Shown in pieces: positions 22,401-35,623 of a stretch of DNA of 64,000 bases. A program made the translations under genes and the position numbers. The notes under the pieces were generated by a model. It was not told the origin of the DNA, made no database searches, and saw nothing but the letters and a program-made list of their open reading frames with translations. Source of the DNA: Liolophura sinensis (taxonomy: Eukaryota; Mollusca; Polyplacophora; Chitonida; Chitonidae); NCBI RefSeq assembly GCF_032854445.1, contig NW_027018098.1, positions 19,857 to 83,856 of the forward strand, read 5' to 3'. Position 1 is the first letter of the stretch, and every line of letters begins with the position of its first letter.

Positions 22401-25400
22401 AGGGCACATAACTTATAATCAAAAGTTGAATATAGTAATGACCAGTCGCGATGGTACATAGTACATGTAGCCGATTTCAATTAGCAAAAGGACCAGGCAA
22501 AAATCCAAAAGTGGAAAAAATGCTCCAATGCTGCTGGTAAGAGGCTAATCCGACGTATTTTGTGACGAGAAATCGAATGGTGCAAACCGCGTTGCTCTCC
22601 GACCAATACTTTTGGCTGTAGCCACAATTGAATCATCATTTATGTCAAAATCACGTGCCCAGCAACGGCTTTTACTCCATGGAAACCAAGGAAATTTCCA
22701 ATTTTTCAACACCTGGAGATGCCTGACCCAATTGCGCATCTTTTGGCACCTTATTGATGTGGGTCAGTGTTCAATTGTACTTTTTACAGCAGACTGTATC
22801 AAGTACCTTGTGTTTTTTATATAAAAATGGTGTGGTTTTTCTACATGTAGATAAAGAGATTAAGTTTATCTTCGACTTAGAAGTAAGACATTTGCTGGGT
22901 GAGTTAAATGGGCTTGGCCCAAAGATTTGACGTCTTCTGGGCTACCGAAGGGCACATAACTTATAATCAAAAGTTGAATATAGTAATGACCAGTCGCGAT
23001 TGTACATAGTACATGTAGCCGATTTCAATTAGCAAAAGGACCAAGCAAAAATCCAAAAGTGGAAAAAATGTTCCAATGCTGCTGGTAAGAGGCTAATCCG
23101 ACGTATTTTGTGACGAGAAATCGAATGGTGCAAACCGCGTTGCTCTCCGACCAATACTTTTGGCTGTAGCCACAATTGAATCATTATTTATGTCAAAATC
23201 ACGTGCCCAGCAACGGCTCTTACTCCATGGAAACCAAGGAAATTTGCAATTTTTCAACAGCTGGAGATGCCTGACCCAATTGCGCATCTTTTGGCACCTT
23301 ATTGATGTGGGTCAGTGTTCAATTGTACTTTTTACAGCAGACTGTATCAAGTACCTTGTGTTTTTTATATAAAAATGGTGTGGTTTTTCTACATGTAGAT
23401 AAAGACATTGAGTTTATCTTCGACTTAGAAGTAAGACATTTGCTGGGTGAGTGAAATGGGCTTGGCCCAAAGATTTGACGTCTTCTGGGCTACCGAAGGG
23501 CACATAACTTATAATCAAAAGTTGAATATAGTAATGACCAGTCGCGATGGTACATAGTACATGTAGCCGATTTCAATTAGCAAAAGGACCAGGCAAAAAT
23601 CCAAAAGTAAAAAAAATGTTCCAATACTGCTTGTAAGAGGCTAATCCGACGTATTTTGTGACGAGAAATCGAATGGTGCAAACCGCGTTGCTCTCCGACC
23701 AATACTTTTGGCTGTAGCCACAATTGAATCATCATTTAGGTCAAAATCACGTGCCCAGCAACGGCTCTTACTCCATGGAAACCAAGGAAATTTGCAATTT
23801 TTCAACAGCTGGAGATGCCTGACCCAAATGCGCATCTTTTGGCACCTTATTGATGTGGGTCAGTGTTCAATTGTACTTTTTATAGCAGACTGTATCAAGT
23901 ACCTTGTGTTTTTTATATAAAAATGGTGTGGTTTTTCTACATGTAGATAAAGACATTGAGTTTATCTTCGACTTAGAAGTAAGACATTTGCTGGGTGAGT
24001 TAAATGGGCTTGGCCCAAAGATTTGACGTCTTCTGGGCTACCGAAGGGCACATAACTTATAATCAAAAGTTGAATATAGTAATGACCAGTCGCGATGGTA
24101 CATAGTACATGTAGCCCATTTCAATTAGCAAAAGGACCAGGCAAAAATCCAAAAGTGGAAAAAATGTTCCAATGCTGCTGGTAAGAGGCTAATTCGACGT
24201 ATTTTGTGACGAGAAATCGAATGGTGCAAACCGCGTTGCTCTCCGACCAATACTTTTGGCTGTAGCCACAATTGAATCATCATTTATGTCAAAATCACGT
24301 GCCCAGCAACGGCTCTTACTCCATGGAAACCAAGGAAATTTGCAATTTTTCAACAGCTGGAGATGCCTGACCCAATTGCGCATCTTTTGGCACCTTATTG
24401 ATGTGGGTCAGTGTTCAATTGTACTTTTTACAGCAGACTGTATCAAGTACCTTGTGTTTTTTATATAAAAATGGTGTGGTTTTTCTACATGTAGATAAAG
24501 ACATTAAGTTTATCTTCGACTTACAAGTAAGACATTTGCTGGGTGAGTTAAATGGGCTTGGCCCAAAGATTTGACGTCTTCTGGGCTACCGAAGGGCACA
24601 TAACTTATAATCAAAAGTTGAATATAGTGATGACCAGTCGCGATGGTACATAGTACATGTAGCCGATTTCAATTAGCAAAAGGACCAGGCAAAAATCCAA
24701 AAGTGGAAAAAATGTTCCAATGCTGCTGGTAAGAGGCTAATCCGACGTATTTTGTGACGAGAAATCGAATGGTGCAAACCGCGTTGCTCTCCGACCAATA
24801 CTTTTGGCTGTAGCCACAATTGAATCATCATTTATGTCAAAATCACGTGCCCAGCAACGGCTCTTACTCCATGGAAACCAAGGAAATTTCCAATTTTTCA
24901 ACAGCTGGAGATGCCTGACCCAATTGCGCATCTTTTGGCACCTTATTTATGTGGGTCAGTGTTCAATTGTACTTTTTACAGCAGACTGTATCAAGTACCT
25001 TGTGTTTTTTATATAAAAATGGTGTGGTTTTTCTACATGTAGATAAAGAGATTAAATTTATCTTCGACTTAGAAGTAAGACATTTGCTGGGTGAGTTAAA
25101 TGGGCTTGGCCCAAAGATTTGACGTCTTCTGGGCTACCGAAGGGCACATAACTTATAATCAAAAGTTGAATATAGTAATGACCAGTCGCGATGGTACATA
25201 GTACATGTAGCCGATTTCAATTAGCAAAAGGACCAGGCAAAAATCCAAAAGTGGAAAAAATGTTCCAATGCTGCTGGTAAGAGGCTAATCCGACGTATTT
25301 TGTGACGAGAAATCGAATGGTGCAAACCGCGTTGCTCTCCGAGCAATACTTTTGGCTGTAGCCACAATTGAATCATCATTTATGTCAAAATCACGTGCCC

Positions 25401-28400
25401 AGCAACGGCTCTTACTCCATGGAAACCAAGGAAATTTGCAATTTTTCAACAGCTGGAGATGCCTGACCCAATTGCGCATCTTTTGGCACCTTATTGATGT
25501 GGGTCAGTGTTCAATTGTACTTTTTACAGCAGACTGTATCAAGTACCTTGTGTTTTTGATATAAAAATGGTGTGGTTTTTCTACATGTAGATAAAGACAT
25601 TGAGTTTATCTTCGACTTAGAAGTAAGACATTTGCTGGGTGAGTTAAATGGGCTTGGCCCAAAGATTTGACGTCTTCTGGGCTACCGAAGGGCACATAAC
25701 TTATAATCAAAAGTTGAATATAGTAATGACCAGTCGCGATGGTACATAGTACATGTAGCCGATTTCAATTAGCAAAAGGACCAGGCAAAAATCCAAAAGT
25801 GGAAAAAATGCTCCAACTGCTGGGTAAGAGGCTAATCCGACGTATTTTGTGACGAGAAATCGAATGGTGCAAACCGCGTTGCTCTCCGACCAATACTTTT
25901 GGCTGTAGCCACAATTGAATCATCATTTATGTCAAAATCACGTGCCCAGCAACGGCTCTTACTCCATGGAAACCAAGGAAATTTGCAATTTTTCAACAGC
26001 TGGAGATGCCTGACCCAATTGCGCATCTTTTGGCACCTTATTGATGTGGGTCAGTGTTCAATTGTACTTTTTACAGCAGAATGTATCAAGTACCTTGTGT
26101 TTTTTATATAAAAAATGGTGTGGTTTTTCTACATGTAGATAAAGAGATTAAGTTTATCTTCGACTTAGAAGTAAGACATTTGCTGGGTGAGTTAAATGGG
26201 CTTGCCCAAAGATTTGACGTCTTCTGGGCTACCGAAGGGCACATAACTTATAATCAAAAGTTGAATATAGTAATGACCAGTCGCGATTGTACATAGTACA
26301 TGTAGCCGATTTCAATTAGCAAAAGGACCAGGCAAAAATCCAAAAGTGGAAAAAATGTTCCAATGCTGCTGGTAAGAGGCTAATCCGACGTATTTTGTGA
26401 CGAGAAATCGAATGGTGCAAACCGCGTTGCTCTCCGACCAATACTTTTGGCTGTAGCCACAATTGAATCATCATTTATGTCAAAATCACGTGCCCAGCAA
26501 CGGCTCTTACTCCATGGAAACCAAGGAAATTTCCAATTTTTCAACACCTGGAGATGCCTGACCCAATTGCGCATCTTTTGGCACCTTATTGATGTGGGTC
26601 AGTGTTCAATTGTACTTTTTACAGCAGACTGTATCAAGTACCTTGTGTTTTTTATATAAAAATGGTGTGGTTTTTCTACATGTAGATAAAGACATTGAGT
26701 TTATCTTCGACTTAGAAGTAAGACATTTGCTGGGTGAGTTAAATGGGCTTGGCCCAAAGATTTGACATCTTCTGGGCTACCGAAGGGCACACAACTTATA
26801 ATCAAAAGTTGAATATAGTAATGACCAGTCGCGATGGTACATAGTACATGTAGCCGATTTCAATTAGCAAAAGGACCAGGCAAAAATCCAAAAGTGGAAA
26901 AAATGTTCCAATGCTGCTGGTAAGAGGCTAATCCGACGTATTTTGTGACGAGAAATCGAATGGTGCAAACCGCGTTGCTCTCCGACCAATACTTTTGGCT
27001 GTAGCCACAATTGAATCATCATTTATGTCAAAATCACGTGCCCAGCAACGGCTCTTACTCCATGGAAACCAAGGAAATTTCCAATTTTTCAACAGCTGGA
27101 GATGCCTGACCCAATTGCGCATCTTTTGGCACCTTATTGATGTGGGTCAGTGTTCAATTGTACTTTTTACAGCAGACTGTATCAAGTACCTTGTGTTTTT
27201 TATATAAAAATGGTGTGGTTTTTCTACATGTAGATAAAGACATTGAGTTTATCTTCGACTTAGAAGTAAGACATTTGCTGGGTGAGTTAAATGGGCTTGG
27301 CCCAAATATTTGACGTCTTCTGGGCTACCGAAGGGCACATAACTTATAATCAAAAGTTGAATATAGTAATGACCAGTCGCGATGGTACATAGTACATGTA
27401 GCCGATTTCAATTAGCAAAAGGACCAGGCAAAAATCCAAAAGTGGAAAAAATGTTCCAATGCTGCTGGTAAGAGGCTAATCCGACGTATTTTGTGACGAG
27501 AAATCGAATGGTGCAAACCGCGTTGCTCTCCGACCAATACTTTTGGCTGTAGCCACAATTGAATCATCATTTATGTCAAAATCACGTGCCCAGCAACGGC
27601 TCTTACTCCATGGAAACCAAGGAAATTTGCAATTTTTCAACACCTGGAGATGCCTGACCCAATTGCGCATCTTTTGGCACCTTATTGATGTGGGTCAGTG
27701 TTCAATTGTACTTTTTACAGCAGACTGTATCAAGTACCTTGTGTTTTTTATATAAAAATGGTGTGGTTTTTCTACATGTAGATAAAGACATTGAGTTTAT
27801 CTTCGACTTAGAAGTAAGACATTTGCTGGGTGAGTTAAATGGGCTTGGCCCAAAGATTTGACGTCTTCTGGGCTACCGAAGGGCACATAACTTATAATCA
27901 AAAGTTGAATATAGTAATGACCAGTCGCGATGGTACATAGTACATGTAGCCCATTTCAATTAGCAAAAGGACCAGGCAAAAATCCAAAAGTGGAAAAAAA
28001 TGTTCCAATGCTGCTGGTAAGAGGCTAATTCGACGTATTTTGTGACGAGAAATCGAATGGTGCAAACCGCGTTGCTCTCCGACCAATACTTTTGGCTGTA
28101 GCCACAATTGAATCATCATTTATGTCAAAATCACGTGCCCAGCAACGGCTCTTACTCCATGGAAACCAAGGAAATTTGCAATTTTTCAACAGCTGGAGAT
28201 GCCTGACCCAATTGCGCATCTTTTGGCACCTTATTGATGTGGGTCAGTGTTCAATTGTACTTTTTACAGCAGACTGTATCAAGTACCTTGTGTTTTTTAT
28301 ATAAAAATGGTGTGGTTTTTCTACATGTAGATAAAGACATTAAGTTTATCTTCGACTTAGAAGTAAGACATTTGCTGGGTGAGTTAAATGGGCTTGGCCC

Positions 28401-28499
28401 AAAGATTTGACGTCTTCTGGGCTACCGAAGGGCACATAACTTATAATCAAAAGTTGAATATAGTGATGACCAGTCGCGATGGTACATAGTACATGTAGC
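16444..28499. repeat. HOR block: 11-mer (6028 bp) in two copies
   Basis: Copies 31-41 (16444-22471) match copies 42-52 (22472-28499) monomer by monomer. The first members carry CGGCTTTTACT. The second carry CCAAGCAAAA and GAGTGAAATGG. The third carry CTGCTTGTAAG and CATTTAGGTC. The fourth carry CTAATTCGACG and GTGATGACC. The fifth carry TTATTTATGTGG and ATTAAATTTATC. The sixth carry CTCCGAGCAATAC and GTTTTTGATATA. The ninth carry CCCAAATATTTG. The spacing is 6028 bp = 11 x 548 throughout. A few private changes (CATTATTTATG at about 23185, TTTATAGCAG at about 23880, CTTACAAG at about 24523, one-base indels at about 25817, 26110 and 26203) postdate the duplication. The last pair differs: copy 41 has TAGTAATGACC where copy 52 has TAGTGATGACC. 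Confidence 0.9.
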
Positions 28500-31400
28500 C
28501 GATTTCAATTAGCAAAAGGACCAGGCAAAAATCCAAAAGTGGAAAAAATGTTCCAATGCTGCTGGTAAGAGGCTAATCCGACGTATTTTGTGACGAGAAA
28601 TCGAATGGTGCAAACCGCGTTGCTCTCCGACCAATACTTTTGGCTGTAGCCACAATTGAATCATCATTTATGTCAAAATCACGTGCCCAGCAACGGCTCT
28701 TACTCCATGGAAACCAAGGAAATTTCCAATTTTTCAACACCTGGAGATGCCTGACCCAATTGCGCATCTTTTGGCACCTTATTTATGTGGGTCAGTGTTC
28801 AATTGTACTTTTTACAGCAGACTGTATCAAGTACCTTGTGTTTTTTATATAAAAATGGTGTGGTTTTTCTACATGTAGATAAAGAGATTAAGTTTATCTT
28901 CGACTTAGAAGTAAGACATTTGCTGGGTGAGTTAAATGGGCTTGGCCCAAAGATTTGACGTCTTCTGGGCTACCGAAGGGCACATAACTTATAATCAAAA
29001 GTTGAATATAGTAATGACCAGTCGCGATGGTACATAGTACATGTAGCCGATTTCAATTAGCAAAAGGACCAGGCAAAAATCCAAAAGTGGAAAAAATGTT
29101 CCAATGCTGCTGGTAAGAGGCTAATCCGACGTATTTTGTGACGAGAAATCGAATGGTGCAAACCGCGTTGCTCTCCGACCAATACTTTTGGCTGTAGCCA
29201 CAATTGAATCATCATTTATGTCAAAATCACGTGCCCAGCAACGGCTCTTACTCCATGGAAACCAAGGAAATTTGCAATTTTTCAACACCTGGAGATGCCT
29301 GACCCAATTGCGCATCTTTTGGCACCTTATTGATGTGGGTCAGTGTTCAATTGTACTTTTTACAGCAGACTGTATCAAGTACCTTGTGTTTTTTATATAA
29401 AAATGGTGTGGTTTTTCTACATGTAGATAAAGAGATTAAGTTTATCTTCGACTTAGAAGTAAGACATTTGCTGGGTGAGTTAAATGGGCTTGGCCCAAAG
29501 ATTTGACATCTTCTGGGCTACCGAAGGGCACATAACTTATAATCAAAAGTTGAATATAGTAATGACCAGTCGCGATGGTACATAGTACATGTAGCCGATT
29601 TCAATTAGCAAAAGGACCAGGCAAAAATCCAAAAGTGGAAAAAATGTTCCAATGCTGCTGGTAAGAGGCTAATCCGACGTATTTTGTGACGAGAAATCGA
29701 ATGGTGCAAACCGCGTTGCTCTCCGACCAATACTTTTGGCTGTAGCCACAATTGAATCATCATTTATGTCAAAATCACGTGCCCAGCAACGGCTCTTACT
29801 CCATGGAAACCAAGGAAATTTGCAATTTTTCAACACCTGGAGATGCCTGACCCAATTGCGCATCTTTTGGCACCTTATTGATGTGGGTCAGTGTTCAATT
29901 GTACTTTTTACAGCAGACTGTATCAAGTACCTTGTGGTTTTTATATAAAAATGGTGTGGTTTTTCTACATGTAGATAAAGAGATTAAGTTTATCTTCGAC
30001 TTAGAAGTAAGACATTTGCTGGGTGAGTTAAATGGGCTTGGCCCAAAGATTTGACGTCTTCTGGGCTACCGAAGGGCACATAACTTATAATCAAAAGTTG
30101 AATATAGTAATGACCAGTCGCGATGGTACATAGTACATGTAGCCCATTTCAATTAGCAAAAGGACCAGGCAAAAATCCAAAAGTGGAAAAAATGTTCCAA
30201 TGCTGCTGGTAAGAGGCTAATCCGACGTATTTTGTGACGAGAAATCGAATGGTGCAAACCGCGTTGCTCTCCGACCAATACTTTTGGCTGTAGCCACAAT
30301 TGAATCATCATTTATGTCAAAATCACGTGCCCAGCAACGGCTCTTACTCCATGGAAACCAAGGAAATTTCCAATTTTTCAACAGCTGGAGATGCCTGACC
30401 CAAATGCGCATCTTTTGGCACCTTATTGATGTGGGTCAGTGTTCAATTGTACTTTTTACAGCAGACTGTATCAAGTACCTTGTGTTTTTTATATAAAAAT
30501 GGTGTGGTTTTTCTACATGTAGATAAAGACATTGAGTTTATCTTCGACTTAGAAGTAAGACATTTGCTGGGTGAGTTAAATGGGCTTGGCCCAAAGATTT
30601 GACGTCTTCTGGGCTACCGAAGGGCACATAACTTATAATCAAAAGTTGAATATAGTAATGACCAGTCGCGATGGTACATAGTACATGTAGCCGATTTCAA
30701 TTAGCAAAAGGACCAGGCAAAAATCCAAAAGTGGAAAAAATGCTCCAATGCTGCTGGTAAGAGGCTAATCCGACGTATTTTGTGACGAGAAATCGAATGG
30801 TGCAAACCGCGTTGCTCTCCGACCAATACTTTTGGCTGTAGCCACAATTGAATCATCATTTATGTCAAAATCACGTGCCCAGCAACGGCTTTTACTCCAT
30901 GGAAACCAAGGAAATTTCCAATTTTTCAACACCTGGAGATGCCTGACCCAATTGCGCATCTTTTGGCACCTTATTGATGTGGGTCAGTGTTCAATTGTAC
31001 TTTTTACAGCAGACTGTATCAAGTACCTTGTGTTTTTTATATAAAAATGGTGTGGTTTTTCTACATGTAGATAAAGAGATTAAGTTTATCTTCGACTTAG
31101 AAGTAAGACATTTGCTGGGTGAGTTAAATGGGCTTGGCCCAAAGATTTGACGTCTTCTGGGCTACCGAAGGGCACATAACTTATAATCAAAAGTTGAATA
31201 TAGTAATGACCAGTCGCGATTGTACATAGTACATGTAGCCGATTTCAATTAGCAAAAGGACCAAGCAAAAATCCAAAAGTGGAAAAAATGTTCCAATGCT
31301 GCTGGTAAGAGGCTAATCCGACGTATTTTGTGACGAGAAATCGAATGGTGCAAACCGCGTTGCTCTCCGACCAATACTTTTGGCTGTAGCCACAATTGAA

Positions 31401-34400
31401 TCATCATTTATGTCAAAATCACGTGCCCAGCAACGGCTCTTACTCCATGGAAACCAAGGAAATTTCCAATTTTTCAACAGCTGGAGATGCCTGACCCAAT
31501 TGCGCATCTTTTGGCACCTTATTGATGTGGGTCAGTGTTCAATTGTACTTTTTACAGCAGACTGTATCAAGTACCTTGTGTTTTTTATATAAAAATGGTG
31601 TGGTTTTTCTACATGTAGATAAAGACATTGAGTTTATCTTCGACTTAGAAGTAAGACATTTGCTGGGTGAGTTAAATGGGCTTGGCCCAAAGATTTGACG
31701 TCTTCTGGGCTACCGAAGGGCACATAACTTATAATCAAAAGTTGAATATAGTAATGACCAGTCGCGATGGTACATAGTACATGTAGCCGATTTCAATTAG
31801 CAAAAGGACCAGGCAAAAATCCAAAAGTGGAAAAAATGTTCCAATACTGCTTGTAAGAGGCTAATCCGACGTATTTTGTGACGAGAAATCGAATGGTGCA
31901 AACCGCGTTGCTCTCCGACCAATACTTTTGGCTGTAGCCACAATTGAATCATCATTTAGGTCAAAATCACGTGCCCAGCAACGGCTCTTACTCCATGGAA
32001 ACCAAGGAAATTTGCAATTTTTCAACAGCTGGAGATGCCTGACCCAAATGCGCATCTTTTGGCACCTTATTGATGTGGGTCAGTGTTCAATTGTACTTTT
32101 TACAGCAGACTGTATCAAGTACCTTGTGTTTTTTATATAAAAATGGTGTGGTTTTTCTACATGTAGATAAAGACATTGAGTTTATCTTCGACTTAGAAGT
32201 AAGACATTTGCTGGGTGAGTTAAATGGGCTTGGCCCAAAGATTTGACGTCTTCTGGGCTACCGAAGGGCACATAACTTATAATCAAAAGTTGAATATAGT
32301 AATGACCAGTCGCGATGGTACATAGTACATGTAGCCGATTTCAATTAGCAAAAGGACCAGGCAAAAATCCAAAAGTGGAAAAAATGCTCCAATGCTGCTG
32401 GTAAGAGGCTAATCCGACGTATTTTGTGACGAGAAATCGAATGGTGCAAACCGCGTTGCTCTCCGACCAATACTTTTGGCTGTAGCCACAATTGAATCAT
32501 CATTTATGTCAAAATCACGTGCCCAGCAACGGCTCTTACTCCATGGAAACCAAGGAAATTTGCAATTTTTCAACACCTGGAGATGCCTGACCCAATTGCG
32601 CATCTTTTGGCACCTTATTGATGTGGGTCAGTGTTCAATTGTACTTTTTACAGCAGACTGTATCAAGTACCTTGTGTTTTTTATATAAAAATGGTGTGGT
32701 TTTTCTACATGTAGATAAAGACATTGAGTTTATCTTCGACTTAGAAGTAAGACATTTGCTGGGTGAGTTAAATGGGCTTGGCCCAAAGATTTGACGTCTT
32801 CTGGGCTACCGAAGGGCACATAACTTATAATCAAAAGTTGAATATAGTAATGACCAGTCGCGATGGTACATAGTACATGTAGCCCATTTCAATTAGCAAA
32901 AGGACCAGGCAAAAATCCAAAAGTGGAAAAAATGTTCCAATGCTGCTGGTAAGAGGCTAATTCGACGTATTTTGTGACGAGAAATCGAATGGTGCAAACC
33001 GCGTTGCTCTCCGACCAATACTTTTGGCTGTAGCCACAATTGAATCATCATTTATGTCAAAATCACGTGCCCAGCAACGGCTCTTACTCCATGGAAACCA
33101 AGGAAATTTGCAATTTTTCAACAGCTGGAGATGCCTGACCCAATTGCGCATCTTTTGGCACCTTATTGATGTGGGTCAGTGTTCAATTGTACTTTTTACA
33201 GCAGACTGTATCAAGTACCTTGTGTTTTTTATATAAAAATGGTGTGGTTTTTCTACATGTAGATAAAGACATTAAGTTTATCTTCGACTTAGAAGTAAGA
33301 CATTTGCTGGGTGAGTTAAATGGGCTTGGCCCAAAGATTTGACGTCTTCTGGGCTACCGAAGGGCACATAACTTATAATCAAAAGTTGAATATAGTGATG
33401 ACCAGTCGCGATGGTACATAGTACATGTAGCCGATTTCAATTAGCAAAAGGACCAGGCAAAAATCCAAAAGTGGAAAAAATGTTCCAATGCTGCTGGTAA
33501 GAGGCTAATCCGACGTATTTTGTGACGAGAAATCGAATGGTGCAAACCGCGTTGCTCTCCGACCAATACTTTTGGCTGTAGCCACAATTGAATCATCATT
33601 TATGTCAAAATCACGTGCCCAGCAACGGCTCTTACTCCATGGAAACCAAGGAAATTTCCAATTTTTCAACAGCTGGAGATGCCTGACCCAATTGCGCATC
33701 TTTTGGCACCTTATTTATGTGGGTCAGTGTTCAATTGTACTTTTTACAGCAGACTGTATCAAGTACCTTGTGTTTTTTATATAAAAATGGTGTGGTTTTT
33801 CTACATGTAGATAAAGAGATTAAGTTTATCTTCGACTTAGAAGTAAGACATTTGCTGGGTGAGTTAAATGGGCTTGGCCCAAAGATTTGACGTCTTCTGG
33901 GCTACCGAAGGGCACATAACTTATAATCAAAAGTTGAATATAGTAATGACCAGTCGCGATGGTACATAGTACATGTAGCCGATTTCAATTAGCAAAAGGA
34001 CCAGGCAAAAATCCAAAAGTGGAAAAAATGTTCCAATGCTGCTGGTAAGAGGCTAATCCGACGTATTTTGTGACGAGAAATCGAATGGTGCAAACCGCGT
34101 TGCTCTCCGACCAATACTTTTGGCTGTAGCCACAATTGAATCATCATTTATGTCAAAATCACGTGCCCAGCAACGGCTCTTACTCCATGGAAACCAAGGA
34201 AATTTGCAATTTTTCAACACCTGGAGATGCCTGACCCAATTGCGCATCTTTTGGCACCTTATTGATGTGGGTCAGTGTTCAATTGTACTTTTTACAGCAG
34301 ACTGTATCAAGTACCTTGTGTTTTTTATATAAAAATGGTGTGGTTTTTCTACATGTAGATAAAGAGATTAAGTTTATCTTCGACTTAGAAGTAAGACATT

Positions 34401-35623
34401 TGCTGGGTGAGTTAAATGGGCTTGGCCCAAAGATTTGACATCTTCTGGGCTACCGAAGGGCACATAACTTATAATCAAAAGTTGAATATAGTAATGACCA
34501 GTCGCGATGGTACATAGTACATGTAGCCGATTTCAATTAGCAAAAGGACCAGGCAAAAATCCAAAAGTGGAAAAAATGTTCCAATGCTGCTGGTAAGAGG
34601 CTAATCCGACGTATTTTGTGACGAGAAATCGAATGGTGCAAACCGCGTTGCTCTCCGACCAATACTTTTGGCTGTAGCCACAATTGAATCATCATTTATG
34701 TCAAAATCACGTGCCCAGCAACGGCTCTTACTCCATGGAAACCAAGGAAATTTGCAATTTTTCAACACCTGGAGATGCCTGACCCAATTGCGCATCTTTT
34801 GGCACCTTATTGATGTGGGTCAGTGTTCAATTGTACTTTTTACAGCAGACTGTATCAAGTACCTTGTGGTTTTTATATAAAAATGGTGTGGTTTTTCTAC
34901 ATGTAGATAAAGAGATTAAGTTTATCTTCGACTTAGAAGTAAGACATTTGCTGGGTGAGTTAAATGGGCTTGGCCCAAAGATTTGACGTCTTCTGGGCTA
35001 CCGAAGGGCACATAACTTATAATCAAAAGTTGAATATAGTAATGACCAGTCGCGATGGTACATAGTACATGTAGCCCATTTCAATTAGCAAAAGGACCAG
35101 GCAAAAATCCAAAAGTGGAAAAAATGTTCCAATGCTGCTGGTAAGAGGCTAATCCGACGTATTTTGTGACGAGAAATCGAATGGTGCAAACCGCGTTGCT
35201 CTCCGACCAATACTTTTGGCTGTAGCCACAATTGAATCATCATTTATGTCAAAATCACGTGCCCAGCAACGGCTCTTACTCCATGGAAACCAAGGAAATT
35301 TCCAATTTTTCAACAGCTGGAGATGCCTGACCCAAATGCGCATCTTTTGGCACCTTATTGATGTGGGTCAGTGTTCAATTGTACTTTTTACAGCAGACTG
35401 TATCAAGTACCTTGTGTTTTTTATATAAAAATGGTGTGGTTTTTCTACATGTAGATAAAGACATTGAGTTTATCTTCGACTTAGAAGTAAGACATTTGCT
35501 GGGTGAGTTAAATGGGCTTGGCCCAAAGATTTGACGTCTTCTGGGCTACCGAAGGGCACATAACTTATAATCAAAAGTTGAATATAGTAATGACCAGTCG
35601 CGATGGTACATAGTACATGTAGC
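27951..35623. repeat. HOR relationship: 9-mer spacing, five-monomer cassette copied twice
   Basis: Copies 52-56 (27951-30691) match copies 61-65 (32884-35623) at 4932 bp (9 x 548). The order is: CTAATTCGACG with GTGATGACC; TTATTTATGTGG; GCAATTT/CAACACC with GACATC; the CTTGTGGTTTTTATA variant ending in GTAGCCCATTTC; and CCCAAATGCGC. The intervening copies 57-59 resemble copies 31-33 (CGGCTTTTACT, CCAAGCAAAA, CTGCTTGTAAG), so parts of the 11-mer were re-used in a shorter unit. This block overlaps the 8-mer block that follows. Confidence 0.8.
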
